Shown: positions 11,106 to 25,136 of the stretch, in pieces
How the letters are laid out: each line of letters starts with the position of its first letter
How positions within the stretch are numbered: the stretch's first letter is position 1
NCBI RefSeq assembly: GCF_031755915.1
Contig: NC_083390.1
Location: 22,221,501-22,285,500, forward strand
Origin: Ziziphus jujuba
Lineage: Eukaryota > Streptophyta > Magnoliopsida > Rosales > Rhamnaceae
Length of the DNA: 64,000 nt
Direction: 5' to 3'
The notes under the pieces: generated by a model
Told to the model about the DNA's origin: nothing
The model's input: the letters and a program-made list of their open reading frames with translations, nothing else
The model's database searches: none
Program-made: the position numbers and the translations under genes

Positions 11106-14100
11106 TAATTTTAAATATAAGTAAAAATAAAATTTTAATAAAACTATATAAAATTCATTTGATAATCCAACTAAAACTTTTCAATATTTTATTTACTATA
11201 TCTGAACGGCTATTATATACCGTTTCAATTTTTATTTTATTTTATTTTATTGATTACACAATTCAAATGACGAAAACCTTTAATGTTAAAGTCTAAATTT
11301 TGGATCCGATCAATTACCAAAATTTTTGGATTGGTTCAGTCTTGTGATCAAAAATTCAATTTTCTTTTTCTGATTTTACTTTTTTTTTTTAATTTAAAAA
11401 ACCTTCTCTCTTGCTAACTAATAATCAATTTCATGGTAATCAACTTAACTCGTCATCATCTGTTTGTTAAGGATAACCATAGGTTCATATTCCTAGTTGT
11501 TTATTTTGTATGAAGTATTTTTTATTTTTCTTTTTTTATATGCAATTAAGAAAAAAATTGTGAGATCAAACCAATCTCCAATGAGTTCGATGAAAGTGAA
11601 AAGAACGAAATGAAAATATGCTTGGATCTCCACTTGATAATAATGGGACTCCTTGAAAGAAGCCATAAAAGAAAGGAGGAAATTGAGGTCAAAAATCCGA
11701 ACCCCACAAATTTAAATGGATGTCAATATCTATCATTTTCAGCTGACATATTACCAGGCCTAATAAAATGATTATAGAAATAAATACTTATTAATTGCTT
11801 TTCATTCGTCAAATCATATAGTACTCAAGGAATTTATAAAGTAAATGATTTGTTCGTGCATGAAACAATTGGCTTCTAGATCACTCGGCAGTTGGAATAG
11901 GTCCCTTCACACATGCACACGGTTTGGCATGTATATTTGTACTTACTATTTAGCTTTCTACATTTTTTTGCCAACAAATCAGACTGATCAGAACGATAGT
12001 AAAATTGTCGTATTATATGCTATTATACTGTACCCAATTAATGAGAAGTTACACAATTCTTTAATTTTTGCAGTTTGAAGATGGATTGGCTAGTAAAATT
12101 TAACTCTTTTGATGGAGCATCCAATCATAATAATATTGTAGTATCAAACACGAGGACCTATAATAGTTAATTATAAGCTTTATTGGTTAAAAAAAAATAT
12201 AAAAAAGAAAGCACGCAGAGGCAAAATTCTTAAATAATATTAATTATGTAGCATATCCCCTTAATGGAGACGTAAGTCACTCGAGTTCTTATTTTATGAA
12301 ACGCGTTTTGCTTTTTTTTAACTCCAAAAAAATTCTTAAAAGCGGACGAAAAAGCTTTTGAAATTATAGCAGATTAAAAGAGAACTTCTTTCCAAAAATA
12401 AAATCATAAATAAAGGATGAGAAAAGGAGAAGAGTACATAAACAAAATGGTTTAGCTCTCATAAACCTTTCTGTAAATTAGAGTGAATAAAATCTTTAGA
12501 ACAGAAGAATTTTAGAGCTTGTTTGGTTTCGTTGTGTTATAGGTTAGCCAAAGTTTAAAATATCTAAAAAAATTTTGAATTTTTTTAAAATTTTTATTTT
12601 TTAAAGTATCAAAATAAAATTTAGATTTCAAATGAAAACGAATAGAATTTTTATAATATGTATTGAAATTTTTGAAATTTCATCAAAATTTTCATAGAAA
12701 TTTACGCTAAAATATCTACATCATATTCTTAACAATTTAGTTAAAAAATACATAACATTTATCAAAATTTCAAAAAATTTCATGTAAATTTCTAAAAATT
12801 TTCATGGAATTTTTTGAAATATTTATGATTTTTTTTATAAAAATTCAAAAATATTATTGATGTTTAGTAAATTATTTTACCAAATTAACTTTAGTGATAG
12901 TTTCTTTTTAATCTTTTGATTTTTTAAGTATATAATGATATAAATAAAACGAAATGAATTGAATTCAATAACTTTAATAAATTTTATTCATTGATAATAT
13001 ATATATATATATATATATACATATATATATTTGCTACACATTTTATATAAAATGGATTCATTTGAATCCTATAATTACAATTTAATAATTGATTGTACAA
13101 GAATGAAAAATAATAATATGAAAAAACAATATTATATAGAATTGATATTGATAGCATTTAAATTAATAACATTAAACAAATAAAAATAAAAAAATAATAG
13201 AACATATTATACTAAACATCAAGAACAATTATATTTAATATAAGATCTTTATGATTGACGTATTAATAATTACATGAAAAGTTATTAAGGAGATACATTT
13301 TTTAAATTATTTTTTATATTTCACATCTCAAAATGAGAACGAAAAAGATGCTAATAATTTTCAATTATCTAAAAATTTTATGAGTATTAAGATGGTATTT
13401 ATGAATATAATGTAATTATAATGATTGTTTTATTTTAATTAATAAACAATTTATCGAATAGATATATATATATATATATATATATTTACATATTTTTATT
13501 AATAATAATTTATTTATGATAGTTACTGCTTATTATAAATTAAATTAATTAAGAGAAATATAATATCTATTCAATATTTTTGTAATTTTTATAATCAATT
13601 TGATAATGGATTGTTTAAATAAGCGAATGCTAAAGTTTCAACAAAAATTTTTATTTTTTAAAATAATTTTTTTATCATTTTTTGTAAATTTTTATCGATA
13701 TTCGATATTTTCCAATATTTCTATGCAAATTTTCATATTTTGAACCTACAATATTTTCATGTCGATACCGAAATTTTGAATCTTGAAGTTAGCGTGTATG
13801 TTTTTTGGTTTTTTGTTTCTTGATTTTTTTTTTCTTGTTTTTCCTTTTGCTATCCATCAAAATATACATCAATAACACAAAAATAAAATGTTTATCCGAA
13901 TGAAAAGATAGTATATAAACAAAACAAAACGAGTACTCAAATAATAGCCATATCGATCCCACTATCAAGTTTCAGTTCTTATCATGTAGTATAACTTGTT
14001 ATATCCTTTTTATAGATACATGTATATTTATTTTGCTGGGCACTAATTCCTAATATAAAGAAACCAGACAAACAACTTAAATAACCATTCAACATAGACA

Positions 14101-15011
14101 CAAATTCAAAGTGGTAGCATCCAAAGTTGAACACAAAATATCTTTCAATAATTAGGTAACTATCTATTTCAAAAGCTAATTCAGACTTGTTATGTACTTT
14201 TATAGATAAATGTATCTTTATTTTGCTGAGCATTAATGCCTAAAATAAAGAAACTAGATTTATATATACATGCCAAACAACTTAAATAACTATTCAACAT
14301 AAAAACAATTTCAAATTTGTTGTATCCAAAATTGACACAAAATCTCTTCATCATTAGGTAACCATCTATTTCAAAAGCTTTAACTCATAGAAAAATGGGT
14401 TGTATATCAAACATATTTTTCAATAGTATGTGTGTATATATATATATATATTTGAAGTTATGTGATTTTGTTAATATGGGCAATGGAACGCCCATCACTT
14501 TGTGGGCGATGATCGTCTGATTAAGTGTGATTATATATAGCCATGTGGATCAGACGGAGACAAATACTTGTTGCCCACATTTTGGTAGGGGATCTTATCC
14601 ACAATAGCATCAATTTTATTTATATTATTGAATCACAACTTTGAAGTTGGCTGGATGATATAGATTACAGTGATAAAAATATCGATATTAATAAAAATGT
14701 CAAACGTATAATTTAAGAGAAATGTCAATAGAAATATCATTGGCGATGGAATTATCGATAAATTATGACAACAATAAAACTTAAAATATAAATTTTTGCA
14801 TATGAAATATTTAGTATAGTAAAATGAAGTAAAAGATATAATAATTAGAATACAAATGATAATAAAATAGTCCAAAAATATTAAAAATTATTGTTTATAA
14901 AATAAACACATTCCTTGCTAGTATGAAAACATAATAAATTTAATAAATAATATTAAAAATAAATAAAATTATTAAATATAATTCATAATATATCATCAAT
15001 ACCAAAACAAA

Positions 15012-15159
15012 CTTCTTCATGGTTTAAATTGATGACTATATCCAAATGCTTAATGCGTATAACAATATGATTCCAACTCATCATGCTTCTTCATGGTTTA
15101 AATTGATGACTATATCCAAATGCTTAATGCGTATAACAATATGATTCCAACTCATCATG
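15012..15159. repeat. Exact tandem duplication, 2 x 74 bp
   Basis: Two adjacent 74-bp units starting CTTCTTCATGGTTTAAATTG (15012 and 15086) appear identical. A recent local duplication in otherwise non-coding DNA. Confidence 0.93.
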
Positions 15160-18100
15160 CTGGATAAATTTTTATGTAATTATGGATGTGTAGAAGGGCC
15201 AAAGATATTTTTCTCTATCAATTCCAACCATCTACTCAAGTAAAGGGTAATGTTGATTCACCCAAAATAAAGTATAGTATTCTGTTGAAAACATAAGATA
15301 ACTAAATATACCAACATCTTAATCAGTGTGGGAATTACATGATCCCATATGATCAATTGGATGCACAATTAGAATCTTGAAATTTTTATGATGAGAACTA
15401 ATTTGTGTGTTTAAGTTTGTTGTATCAAAAGGGTTAAAAAGATAATCTTTCTTAAATTGATTCATCATGAAAATTTCACGGTGACTTCTTGAACCATGAT
15501 CGTTGTTGAAGTCTTAAGATTAAAATTTAGTATATCATGTGTATATTCATTTTCACTAGTAAATGGACTTAATAGTTGTTGATTTGATTGTTGATCAAAA
15601 TCTAACATTTTTACTATTTTTTTTTAGTGTTATTTCAAAATTTTCTCATCTTAAAACATGTTCAAATAATGAGAAATTTAATGCATGATTGAAAATCTAT
15701 AATTTTTATCGATATTTTTTTTATAACACTAATATTTTCTATGCTAATCGATATTTTCATCAATATTTTTAATAAAAATTTATATTAAATCTTTAGGTTT
15801 TTTCTCCAACTTTAGACATCATTGATATTTTCCCACATCATTGACATTTCTATTGATGACTCTAATAAATATATCTTAGACCACCACCCCCCCTCCCGAT
15901 GTTGAGGTTATGAAAATTCCGACCATGTCGATGAAATATTGACAATATGGACGATTTTTTCTTCCGTGCACTTAGACTGGGTTTTGTCTTATATATTCCA
16001 TGAAGAGAAGATACATAGGAATTGTCAAATAATTAATAAGGGTGGTCCATTTGAAAGCCGAAGCCACCCCTGTGAGCTAGTCTTAGACAATAGTAAGAGA
16101 CGTTAGAGAGTGGAAGGTTGGACTTTGACAAAACGACGACTAAGACTCTTTAGCTACCAATTCCTCTCACTGTACAATATGCAAATATATTATATCATTT
16201 CATTTTCTCCAAAATCGACCGCGTATAAATTTCACCAAGCCCAGCTAGCTGCAATTAATATTTTACATGTATTCATAGATATATTACTTTCTCACTCTCT
16301 CTGATCTCCACGAAAACGTGAACCAATTAATTACTTGGTTTTGAATTTTAACTTAAAATTGAAGTACGTAGAACCAACCCCAGTCGGCAAATCATCGTCT
16401 ACATTAATTGATAATTGATTTGCTTTAATTTTGCTTAATTTGGAGTTGAATTGAAAATGTGTATCATTACCATCACTATCATCATCATCATCGTCATCAC
16501 CATCGTCATCTTCGATGGTTACATTTTCATGATTTTTTTTCTTACAAGTCTTGCTCTTCCTCAATAGAGACTGTTAGAATATTGGGACCGTACAAAAGGG
16601 ACCCACTAAACTGGCCGCGGGAGAGTTTTGTATCTAAATTTCCAAAATTGATGGCAAAATTAATGATGGAATAGTTGCAGGTCATCTTTGAACACTCAAG
16701 TATATTTATAAGCATGGGAAAATCTTTCAAAGCTGCGGCAGGTCGCAATAGATATATAATATAAAGGTTTAATATTTCTTATACTTGGACCAATGAAAGA
16801 GTAACATTTTCTTTTCGTTGATGGATTTTCTTTTTCTTTTTCTTCTGGGTCAAACAGTGGATATCTTTTGTTTTATCTTTATTATATATAATTTATAACT
16901 TTTTTCTTTCACCACGGAGCGGCAAAGACAATATTTATTATATGTAAATCAGGATTTTAGTGGGAAACTTATAGATGCAGTGATAGATACATAAAAACTC
17001 ATAAAATATGCTTGTGGTTTTTAATGATTTAAATGTTTTAAGGTTTTTTAAAATAAAATATTTTAAGTTTCTTAAATAAACCTAAATAAAATAAAAATTA
17101 TTTTAGTGCAATATAATGTGCGTGACTCAGTCCCTAACAAACATGGATGGGAAATATAGAGAAACTTAATAATATTAATTTGTAAATTCTAAAAAAAAGA
17201 ATAATATTCATTTCTAGTAATCTTAAAGGTACCAACTAATTTATCAAATGATATTACAAGGAGATGTGTAAACATTCCTTCTAACCTATTTAGCATGAAT
17301 ATTTACCTAATAAACATTGAACTTAAAAATTATAACAATTTTTAATATAAAAAGGAAGAGGATGTGGTATCTTGGCATGCCAACTGGTAATGCTTCACTT
17401 GACGATCACTTGGATGTCTTTTATTTATTTTTTACCATATTGTTTGATAGAGCTTCTATTGGTATTTTCATCATACCAACTTTGATAAAGCTTTGAATAG
17501 ATTCATTGGAGATTTTTCACAATTAACAGAACTAGTGAAGTCGCTCCAATTCTTGTGTACACATGAAGGAAAATAATATATATATATATATATTATTGAT
17601 ATTATTTTTTTTTCTTTTTTCTTTTAATACAGTTGGTTTGGGTCATCAGTCTAACATTTGACAGGAATTGAATCCACTATCCCTGACTATGACATGAAGA
17701 ATAAAACGTTTAAAACATCTATAAAAACAAGATACATAGACAATTTTAATTACTATATAATAAGGAAAATAAAAAAAAAAAAGGTAAACGAAGAGCATAT
17801 AGGAGAGAAACTTGGTTGGGTCACCGACTTCATTTCAAAGGACTCGTAGTGGTAAGAGTAATTGAAAGGTGGTTCATTTTAGACAGCCTACAAATTAACA
17901 CACTAGTTGACTATCATCTCACCGACTGCCACTTCAGCACTCCTGCAGTTGCCATCACATTTCAGAACATAATTACCACTGCATACCGTAGAAATATACC
18001 ACATGGACAAGATGAAGTAAGCCACACCCAAATTCAATTTTACAATATACTCTTATCTAAGATTGTGAACTAATTAAAATTAAAGTTCAAGAACATACCA

Positions 18101-18836
18101 ATAATTAAAAACTAATAAGCTCCTTCAAACGGTAATAAGATATTTATAAGTGGTGCTACTATAACACCTTATTATTTAAAAACTAAAAATCTATACCATG
18201 AAATGGCAACACGTAACTCTCAGGAAAAGAAAAAAAAAAGGTCGCAATACGTAAAATTTGCTAAGCCAAATATAGTTTATCAGTACGTCAAAATTATTTA
18301 TTTATATGTCATATTTATAAAATATCATGAACATGCAACTTGCTAAGACTACACTCCACTTGGCTCAACTGCAGCTTTACGTTTTTTTTATTTATTTTAT
18401 TTATTTTTAATTCCGCCGTATTAATCATGGTGAATGATGTAGGAGGATTAGATTGTTAATTAATAAATTAAATAATTAAATAATAAAAAAAGGATAAATA
18501 CAAGGTGAACATAATACGTACAAAAGAATATAATATTAGTTTATAGAGTTTAGAAGATGGGGTTAGGTTTATAAAAATTTATAAATAATAGTAGACAACC
18601 CAGGCTTTCAGATTCAGAGCTGTTAGAGTGGAACCCACTAATTAGCATCTAACTAATTTATTAAAATTCCTTCCCTTTTTTTTTCAATCGAATTATTATG
18701 GTTTTATTAATTTTTCATTTTGGTATGGAGGTTAAGGTGGGTGTTTTTGGAGATAATTGTATTGCTAGGAACCCATTAAAAAATTACCAAAAAATAAAAG
18801 AAACTACTAAAAAGTAAGTTAAATACTCGTGAAGTT
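15160..18836. other. Intergenic DNA, no gene supported
   Basis: Moderately AT-rich. It contains an ATC/GAT trinucleotide tract near 16467-16515 that creates an Asp-rich ORF on the minus strand, and a TA tract near 17576-17592. Short ORFs at 16110-16304 and 17658-18073 have no recognisable motif. Words with ATCGATATT near 14680 recur in inverted form near 15700-15860, perhaps an eroded element about 1.3 kb long. Confidence 0.5.
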
Positions 18837-19510
18837 GGTCTATCCACATGCGACTCATGACATACACGTGCCATGCCCACTTGAAAGTGAATTTACTTTT
18901 CGACTTGTACATTAATACTTACAAACAAGACAGAGCCGATAAATTTTGGGCTTTTAATGCCCACGAAACTCCATGAAATGAGAATGTTGGGTCCTTTGAC
19001 TGGGCCAAGTAGTTTGGACCCTTTGGACTATGGACTTTTTTTGGGTTTATTCCGGCAGGGTGTTTCAATATGCACTATCTTACAAATATACACACCTATT
19101 TTATTGTAAAGTTCAAAATACCTTTATTTATTTTTGACTTTTACATTTCTAGAAACACTCAATAAGTACACCGCATAGGAAGAGTAAAAAGATACCTATA
19201 GCAATGTATGAAATACTTGGTTTACAGGTAAGTCAACATTCATTTTATTGTTAAAAAAGAAAAAAAAAAAAAAAGAAGGTAAGTCAACATTCAAGGCAAC
19301 GACTTCACTGAATTTAATTTACACATACAGAAAATTAGTAACAATTGGGTCGTGAAAAGGAAAATTTACATAAAGTATTCTAAACTTACCTACCATCATG
19401 TGGAGTAGTTTCATATCAAGTGTATAGAAAAGAATGCAGGACCAGTATATTACTGATGAACAAACCCCATAACTATGCATTTCCTATTTTAGGCCTTAAT
19501 TATCTTCGTA

Positions 19511-19590
19511 TATGACTTTCTTTAGGAAGCGTGTAGGAAAATCAATCTTTCTATATGACTTTCTTTAGGAAGCGTGTAGGAAAACCAATC
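19511..19590. repeat. Minisatellite, 2 x 43 bp
   Basis: Two units of TATGACTTTCTTTAGGAAGC plus GTGTAGGAAAA(T/C)CAATC. The duplicate locus at 50426-50596 has four units. Confidence 0.85.
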
Positions 19591-20026
19591 ACCAAATTGC
19601 TTCAGTTGCTATTTGGGGTCCTCTGTCCCAGAACAGTGGTTCAATGGCACCTGTTAAGCAAAAAGTCTTTGGTCAGAAAAATTGAAACCTCAACAAGCAA
19701 TAGTTGTTTGAATAAATTTCCTTTAATTTGTACTCCTAGGATGGTTGGTCAAGCTTCTCTTCTACATGAACAAACACTTTTCTCAAAAATATATTCAATT
19801 AGATCTATCACTTTTTTTTTTTTTTTGGTTGGGGGGGGGGGGGATAAATTAGATCTATCAATTATGTTCTAACACTAATGTTCCGCAAACAACATAATTA
19901 ATCCTCTAAAAGACATATAATCCACATAGATTGAATGTAAGAAAATGTTCAAAATGACAACTATAAACTGCGTTAATTAACATCAACCAAAATATGTTGA
20001 AAAGGATCAACACTGTTAAGTGCTGC

Positions 20027-21800
20027 TTACCAATCTCTATATTGATCAGGTTTTGGATTCGATTGATTTCTAGTTGCATGAAGACACAAAATGTCCTTGC
20101 CCACGCCCATCAATGCTCCATATATTTCCTCTCTCTTTGGATGCCTCTCATCTAAGGAATAAAACTCAACTACATCATTATTTACTTCAATTAAGCTGCA
20201 TCCTGGCAATTTCTTAAACCCAGTATCTCTCATTGCAACTTTTAATTTTGCCACATCTTTCCATCTTCCACGATCCCCATATATGTTTGAGAGCATGACA
20301 TAATTTGCCAGGTTCTTCGGTTCAAGTTCAAGGAGCCTTTCAAGCGCATGTTCAGCCAATTCAATGTTCATGTAAGTCCTACAAGCACCCAGTAAGGCAG
20401 CCCAAATAACAGCATCCGCTTTCAAGGGCATGTTCCTAACAAAGTTAACACCCTGGTCTAAAAGTCCAGCCCGAGCTAGCAAATCAACCATACAGCCGTA
20501 ATGCTCAATTTGAGGCACAATAGAAGAGTCATCAAGCATTGATTGGAAATATGAGAAACCATCTTCGACTAACCCAAGATGTGTGAATGAACAGAAAATG
20601 CCAACGAAGGTGATCCCATCCGGTTTCTCTCCAGCATTCTTCATTTGACAAAACAAATTCAAGGCATCAGCTCCTCGTCCATGCATTGCCAAGCTACAAA
20701 TCATAGAGTTCCAGGTAATTAGATCTTTCCTATCCATGCTCTTGAACACATCAATTGCACATTTTGCATGCATGTATATCAAAGCATTACCAAAATAAAC
20801 AGTTCTCTTGTATCTGATACTCTCTGCATATATATGTGCCAATTTACCTAAATTAAGAGCACCTAATCTTGCACATGCAGATAAAGCAGTAACTAGCACG
20901 GCATCATTGGGAAGCACATCACCTTCAGTTAGCATCCGTTTAAAGGATACCACAACATCAAAGAAATACCCATTACGTGCATACCCTCAAATTAAACCAT
21001 TCCAGGAGAAAACATTCCTCTCAGGCTTTTCCTTGAACAACCTTTCACATGCCTCAACATTCCCATTGCTTGCATAACCACTCAACATATTGTTCCAAGA
21101 CATCACATCCACTTTTGTGCCGCCACCACATTTCCCAACTCAATATAACCTGAAATAACAGTGTTCCACAACACAATATCCCTCTGAGGAGCCAAATCAA
21201 AGAGACGCTCTGCAGAAACCATATCATGAAACAAAAAATAACCATTTATCATTGAAGTCCAAGCAACCACGTTTCTTTCAAGCATATCACCAAACACCTT
21301 ATGAGCAGCTCTAATAATTCCCCGACATGAATACATTTCGATCAACGTACCCACAAATGGGTTTGCTGTAAACCCATCCCTCATCAGCGCACAATGTACT
21401 TCTTCACCCTCTATTGATGCATCAATTTTCCCACATGATTTGATCACAATAGGAAAAGTGAAACAATTGGGAACAATGTCCAAGCTCTTCATTCTCCTAA
21501 ATAAAACTATAGTTTCTTTATGGCACTCATTTTTAGCATATCCCCTGAACATTGAATTCCATATTGCAACATTTGGATAGGAAATTAGATCGAACAACCT
21601 GAGGGTATAAGACATCCGTTTTAGTTCAGCATACACTGTAATTATTTTCGGGGTGATGTAGGCATTACATTCCAAGCCATGAGTGAGTATCTAGGCTTGG
21701 ATTTGATAAAGGTGGGTTGCAGTTTTACATGACTGCAAAAGTGAGACAAATTTCACCTCAAGTAGTGTTTGAGGTGGCTCTTGGGCTATAATCTTGAAAA
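20027..21800 (-). pseudogene. PPR protein pseudogene, copy A (PLS/E class)
   Basis: Minus-strand frames together encode most of an E-class PPR protein, a family that binds organellar RNA. Frame pieces are 21675-21103 (with YPNVAIWNSMFRGYAK and ERNVVAWTSMINGY), a shifted segment near 21100-20960, and 20953-20027 (DLITWNSMICSLAMHGRGAD, ADAVIWAALLGACR, NYVMLSNIYGDRGRWKDVAK, CSLIEVNNDVVEFYSLDERH). Coding-like sequence extends upstream to about 21800 (FVSLLQSCKTATHLYQIQA). Lesions are a TAG after QIQA near 21690, a frameshifting deletion of about 22 bp near 21120, a TGA in GLI*GYARNG near 20988, an in-frame loss of about 8 codons after MHAKC, and loss of the E-motif segment near the C-terminus. 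Both stop codons are also present in copy B, so they predate the duplication. No start codon is obvious. Confidence 0.9.
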
Positions 21801-22745
21801 TCTTGGCTATTTTTACCACAATGTAGGAGCTAAGGAATAGCAACGATTAGACACAGGACTGCGATTTGTTCAAAAATTTATCACATCGCTCTATTCTCAC
21901 CTACCACAATTCTAGACCTAAATTTGGCTTTAATCCAGTACTTGCCACTGATACATAAAAAGAAAAGGCAAAACATATTACTCTTGGCAATTTTTGTATT
22001 TAACAAAATTTTATGATAACTAACAGATTCAAACAAGGTTCCTCCAAAATAAAATTAGATTCATCCAAAGCAATACACATGCAATCTAAAAAGCCCAAAA
22101 TCTGAATTTTGCTCAACTATGCTTCGTTTTAAAAATTAAGAGAAAAATTCTTAAAACCCATTATGTTTTTTCTAATCAAAATAGCGAAAAGTCACAGTGG
22201 AAACGAACAGAACAAAAAGAAAGAGTAAAATAGGAAGATACGCAAAAAAGAAAAATTCGAAACGTCAAAAACTACGAGCAACATTTTTGAAGTAAAGGGT
22301 GGTGCTGGTATTTCATTTTTTATCAGAAGCTAAACTCGCACAGAAAATATGGAAAGCAAAAGAAAAATCTCAAGAATTGTATAAGTAATAATAAAATGCC
22401 ATTGAAGAAAGAAAACTAAGAACAGGGGATGTGTAAATGCTTACAACTCATCACCTTTTCAGTAGAGCTTGCTAAGTGGGCAATGACCTTCACAACAAGA
22501 AGAAGTATACGTACGTCTTGGATGCTGTGCTACAGAGGCTGAGATACCGAGGGAGCAAAGAGCACCTACAGAGAGAACGAGAGCATGAGAGGGCCGGCTT
22601 TCCCCGCCCCCCCGGTTCCGTTGCTACCTACCCACCACGAACCCGGACCCGACCCATTTTTCCTATTAGTCCGTCCGTACATCTAGGAAATAATCATTAC
22701 TCATATAATAATCATCAGGGTTAAATTAGTATTTTAAAGTTTTGA

Positions 22746-22936
22746 AATCGTTAGAATTGAACCTTTAACCGTATTAATTTTACTATCAAATGATGTAAAC
22801 ATGGTACATCATAATTCGTTTTTTAGCCCCAAAAAAAAAAAAAAAAGATTAAAATTTTTTAAAAAATAAAATGTTTATTTTCCCATTTTATATTTATGAT
22901 TTTTTGTTTAGAAAATTGTATCCAATTCAATTTTAT
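22746..22936. other. Short AT-rich spacer
   Basis: Lies between the end of duplication copy A and the 0.9-kb inverted-repeat arm. It has an A-run near 22830 and nothing else recognised. Confidence 0.5.
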
Positions 22937-23120
22937 TTAACTTTTTTCAATCCTCATTAGTTTCTAAAAGTTCAAATAATTGAAGCTCTAACTTTATCAA
23001 AATAATTTAAATAGGTTTTTCTAGTCGCACGCCTAGCACGAGCAATAGCCCTATTGAAGAATTTTTGTGCATATTTGGGGAAAAAAAGGAAGTTAGTAGT
23101 AGCATGCTGGAAGAATTTCT

Positions 23121-23160
<40 letters not shown>

Positions 23161-23837
23161 CGAAATATATCCTAGTCACCAAATCTAAGAGGAAGCCCAT
23201 CTCAAATGATTTAGAGATCAATAATTTCATTTAGATATTCATATAAAAAAAGGCTATTCATTCAAAGATATAGACTGAGAGGACCATAGAAGTCGTTTAA
23301 GGATCTATTTTTATACCTTAGATCTGTTAATTTCGGTTTCTCATTGGTTGTTTCACTATCTTTAAGATCCGCCTAATCGTTGACATATCTTTGCAGCTAT
23401 ATTTTGGTCAATTTCATCATCGTTGCATGGTATATCCTGTACTTGAAGTCAAACTCAAATAAAAAGCCATATTGCCATGATAACTTGGAATAAAATAATA
23501 ACAATAATAATAATAATGATAACCCCAAAAAAAAATTGCATGCATTGATTTGTTGCAATCCGACTCACATGTAATTAAAATTCCTTTCTATTTGTGAACT
23601 ATTTGTTAGGTATATACGTTTGGTTGCCGACAAGAATAAGAATTCAATGCTTATAGCTAGTGTGGGTTTTATTTTTCTAAAGAAATCCTCGCAGATGTAG
23701 AAAATCAGGAGCGTGAGAATGATAATGACCATGTTGATTATTTTTGAAGCTCAAACCGACCATATCAAAAGTACTTGTGGCTCTTTTTTTTGTTTCTGAA
23801 AATTTATTAATGGAACTTATTGGTGGGGCGAGAAATT
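22937..23837 (-). repeat. Arm 2 of the 0.9-kb inverted repeat
   Basis: Reverse complement of 8701-9590, separated from it by about 13.3 kb. The (TA)n tract near 23125-23157 is longer than in arm 1. The left arm of the much larger inverted repeat begins almost directly beyond 23837. Confidence 0.88.
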
Positions 23838-24843
23838 TGATGTTTATTTTGAGGAACTTATTGATAATGGAATGTATTGGCAAATTATCAGGTCTGGATC
23901 ATTTCTATTTTGAGAGAATTTAATGTTTAATTGTCGCATATTTTGTGCAGAAACATATTTTTAAGATTTTGTTTGGTGCTTCGAAAGTATAACTGAGTAT
24001 GTTGTTGTGCTTCTCTAAGTCTGAATATTTTATATACAACTTCAACTATGTTTACTTTAATTTTGTGGAGCTCCATTTCGCAATTTTAAATTTTACCTAA
24101 TAATTTTATTTATAACTATGGCATATAAAATTTATGTGAATAATAGTGAATTGTGTTATTAAAATTGAACTAAGCATAGGATATGAAGTTCCGATATCGT
24201 ATTTAAGTTGGTTATAAACAGTTGTGGTGCTCTACATCTAAGTATATAAGTCATGGATACTATGTTATGATTAAATTAAGTGAAGTGGGTGTTTATAACT
24301 CCCAAAAATCAAACTTTATGTTTCATGTGCTTTATATTGAGATATTTTATTAAGTATTATTGATATGATTTTTTGGGATAAGATATATATTATAAGTTAT
24401 ATTGATATTATATATATTATTATGTTTCAAGCATAAGGTATTGCTTTATGCTGTAAGTCAATTGCAAGCTTACTATGACTTTTAGTAAGTCAATGTGCTT
24501 TATGTTAATATATTTTATTAAGTATTATTGATATGATTTTCTCGGATAAGTTATATGTTATAAGTTATATAGATATTATCTATATTATCGTGTTTCACAT
24601 ATAAGGTATTGTTTTATACTGTAAGTCAATATGCAAGCTTACTATGACTTATTTTTGGCGATTTATGCACTATAAGATATGGATTATGATGTATGTAGAA
24701 GTGTGTATTATGAATGATAGATTTATGCATGTTTATTCTTTATAGCTTAGAAAATTTGTAAACTCACCCTTTATATGTTATCTTTTAGGTGATGATGATG
24801 AGTAAGCTTTATTGGTTTATTTGGTAGATCGTCAGAGCATCTT

Positions 24844-25136
24844 TGTGAAGTCCCACATCGGTTGGAAAGGGAAACGAAACATTCCTTATAAGTGGGTGTG
24901 AATACCTTTCCCTTGCGAGACCTTTTAAAATCTTGAGAGCTGGGTTATAAGAGGATTTCCCAGGCCCAAAGAGAATAATATCGCATGCAAATAGTTTGGG
25001 TTGTTACAGTGGGTATCAGAGCCAATATAAGTGGGTGTGGATACATTTTCCTTGAGAGGCCTGAAGGCTGGGTTGCAAGAAGATTTCTCAGATTCAAAGA
25101 GGACAATATCGCATGCGGATGGTCTGGGCTGTTACA
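24844..25136 (+). mobile_element. TRIM-like element with 5-bp target duplication
   Basis: A 165-bp LTR (24844-25008; TGTGAAGTCCCACATCGG to GTTGTTACA) is followed by a primer site (GGGTATCAGAGCC) and a 5'-truncated second LTR ending GCTGTTACA at 25136. ATCTT flanks both sides (24839-24843 and 25137-25141). The right repeat arm keeps the uninterrupted site (GAGCATCTTGGC, complement near 41665). There is no coding capacity. Related LTRs occur at 45009-45352. Confidence 0.88.

Larger units (their letters stand above)
9591..15011. other. AT-rich intergenic DNA, no gene seen
   Basis: Over 5 kb of AT-rich sequence with A-runs near 10290-10340, TA microsatellites near 12995-13030 and 13463-13488, and weak tandem repetition. 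A GC-richer island of about 170 bp at 14467-14640 stands out and has imperfect inverted words (GTCTGAT/ATCAGAC, TGTGGGC/GCCCACA). I found no coding or RNA gene. Confidence 0.55.
18837..22745 (-). repeat. Segmental duplication copy A (contains a PPR pseudogene)
   Basis: About 3.9 kb matches 49778-53690 in the same orientation. Homology begins near CTATCCACATGCGACTCAT and ends just after ATCATCAGGGTTAAATTAGT. It covers PPR coding sequence plus about 0.9 kb upstream and 1.2 kb downstream. Differences include small indels, a minisatellite copy number, and an extra 35 or so bases near 22660 in this copy. Confidence 0.92.

Noticed and set aside
16331..16564. Asp-rich ORF on the minus strand
   Set aside because: Produced by an ATC/GAT trinucleotide repeat; no flanking coding signal.
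16110..18073. Possible small genes at 16110-16304 and 17658-18073
   Set aside because: No conserved motifs, no splice context and ordinary intergenic composition.
19810..19842. T-run followed by a run of 14 G
   Set aside because: A G-quadruplex role is possible in principle, but the tract looks like simple-sequence slippage; copy B lacks the G run.
24844..25136. Cassandra-type TRIM with a 5S rRNA promoter
   Set aside because: I could not see 5S internal-control-region sequence in the LTR, so only a general TRIM call is made.
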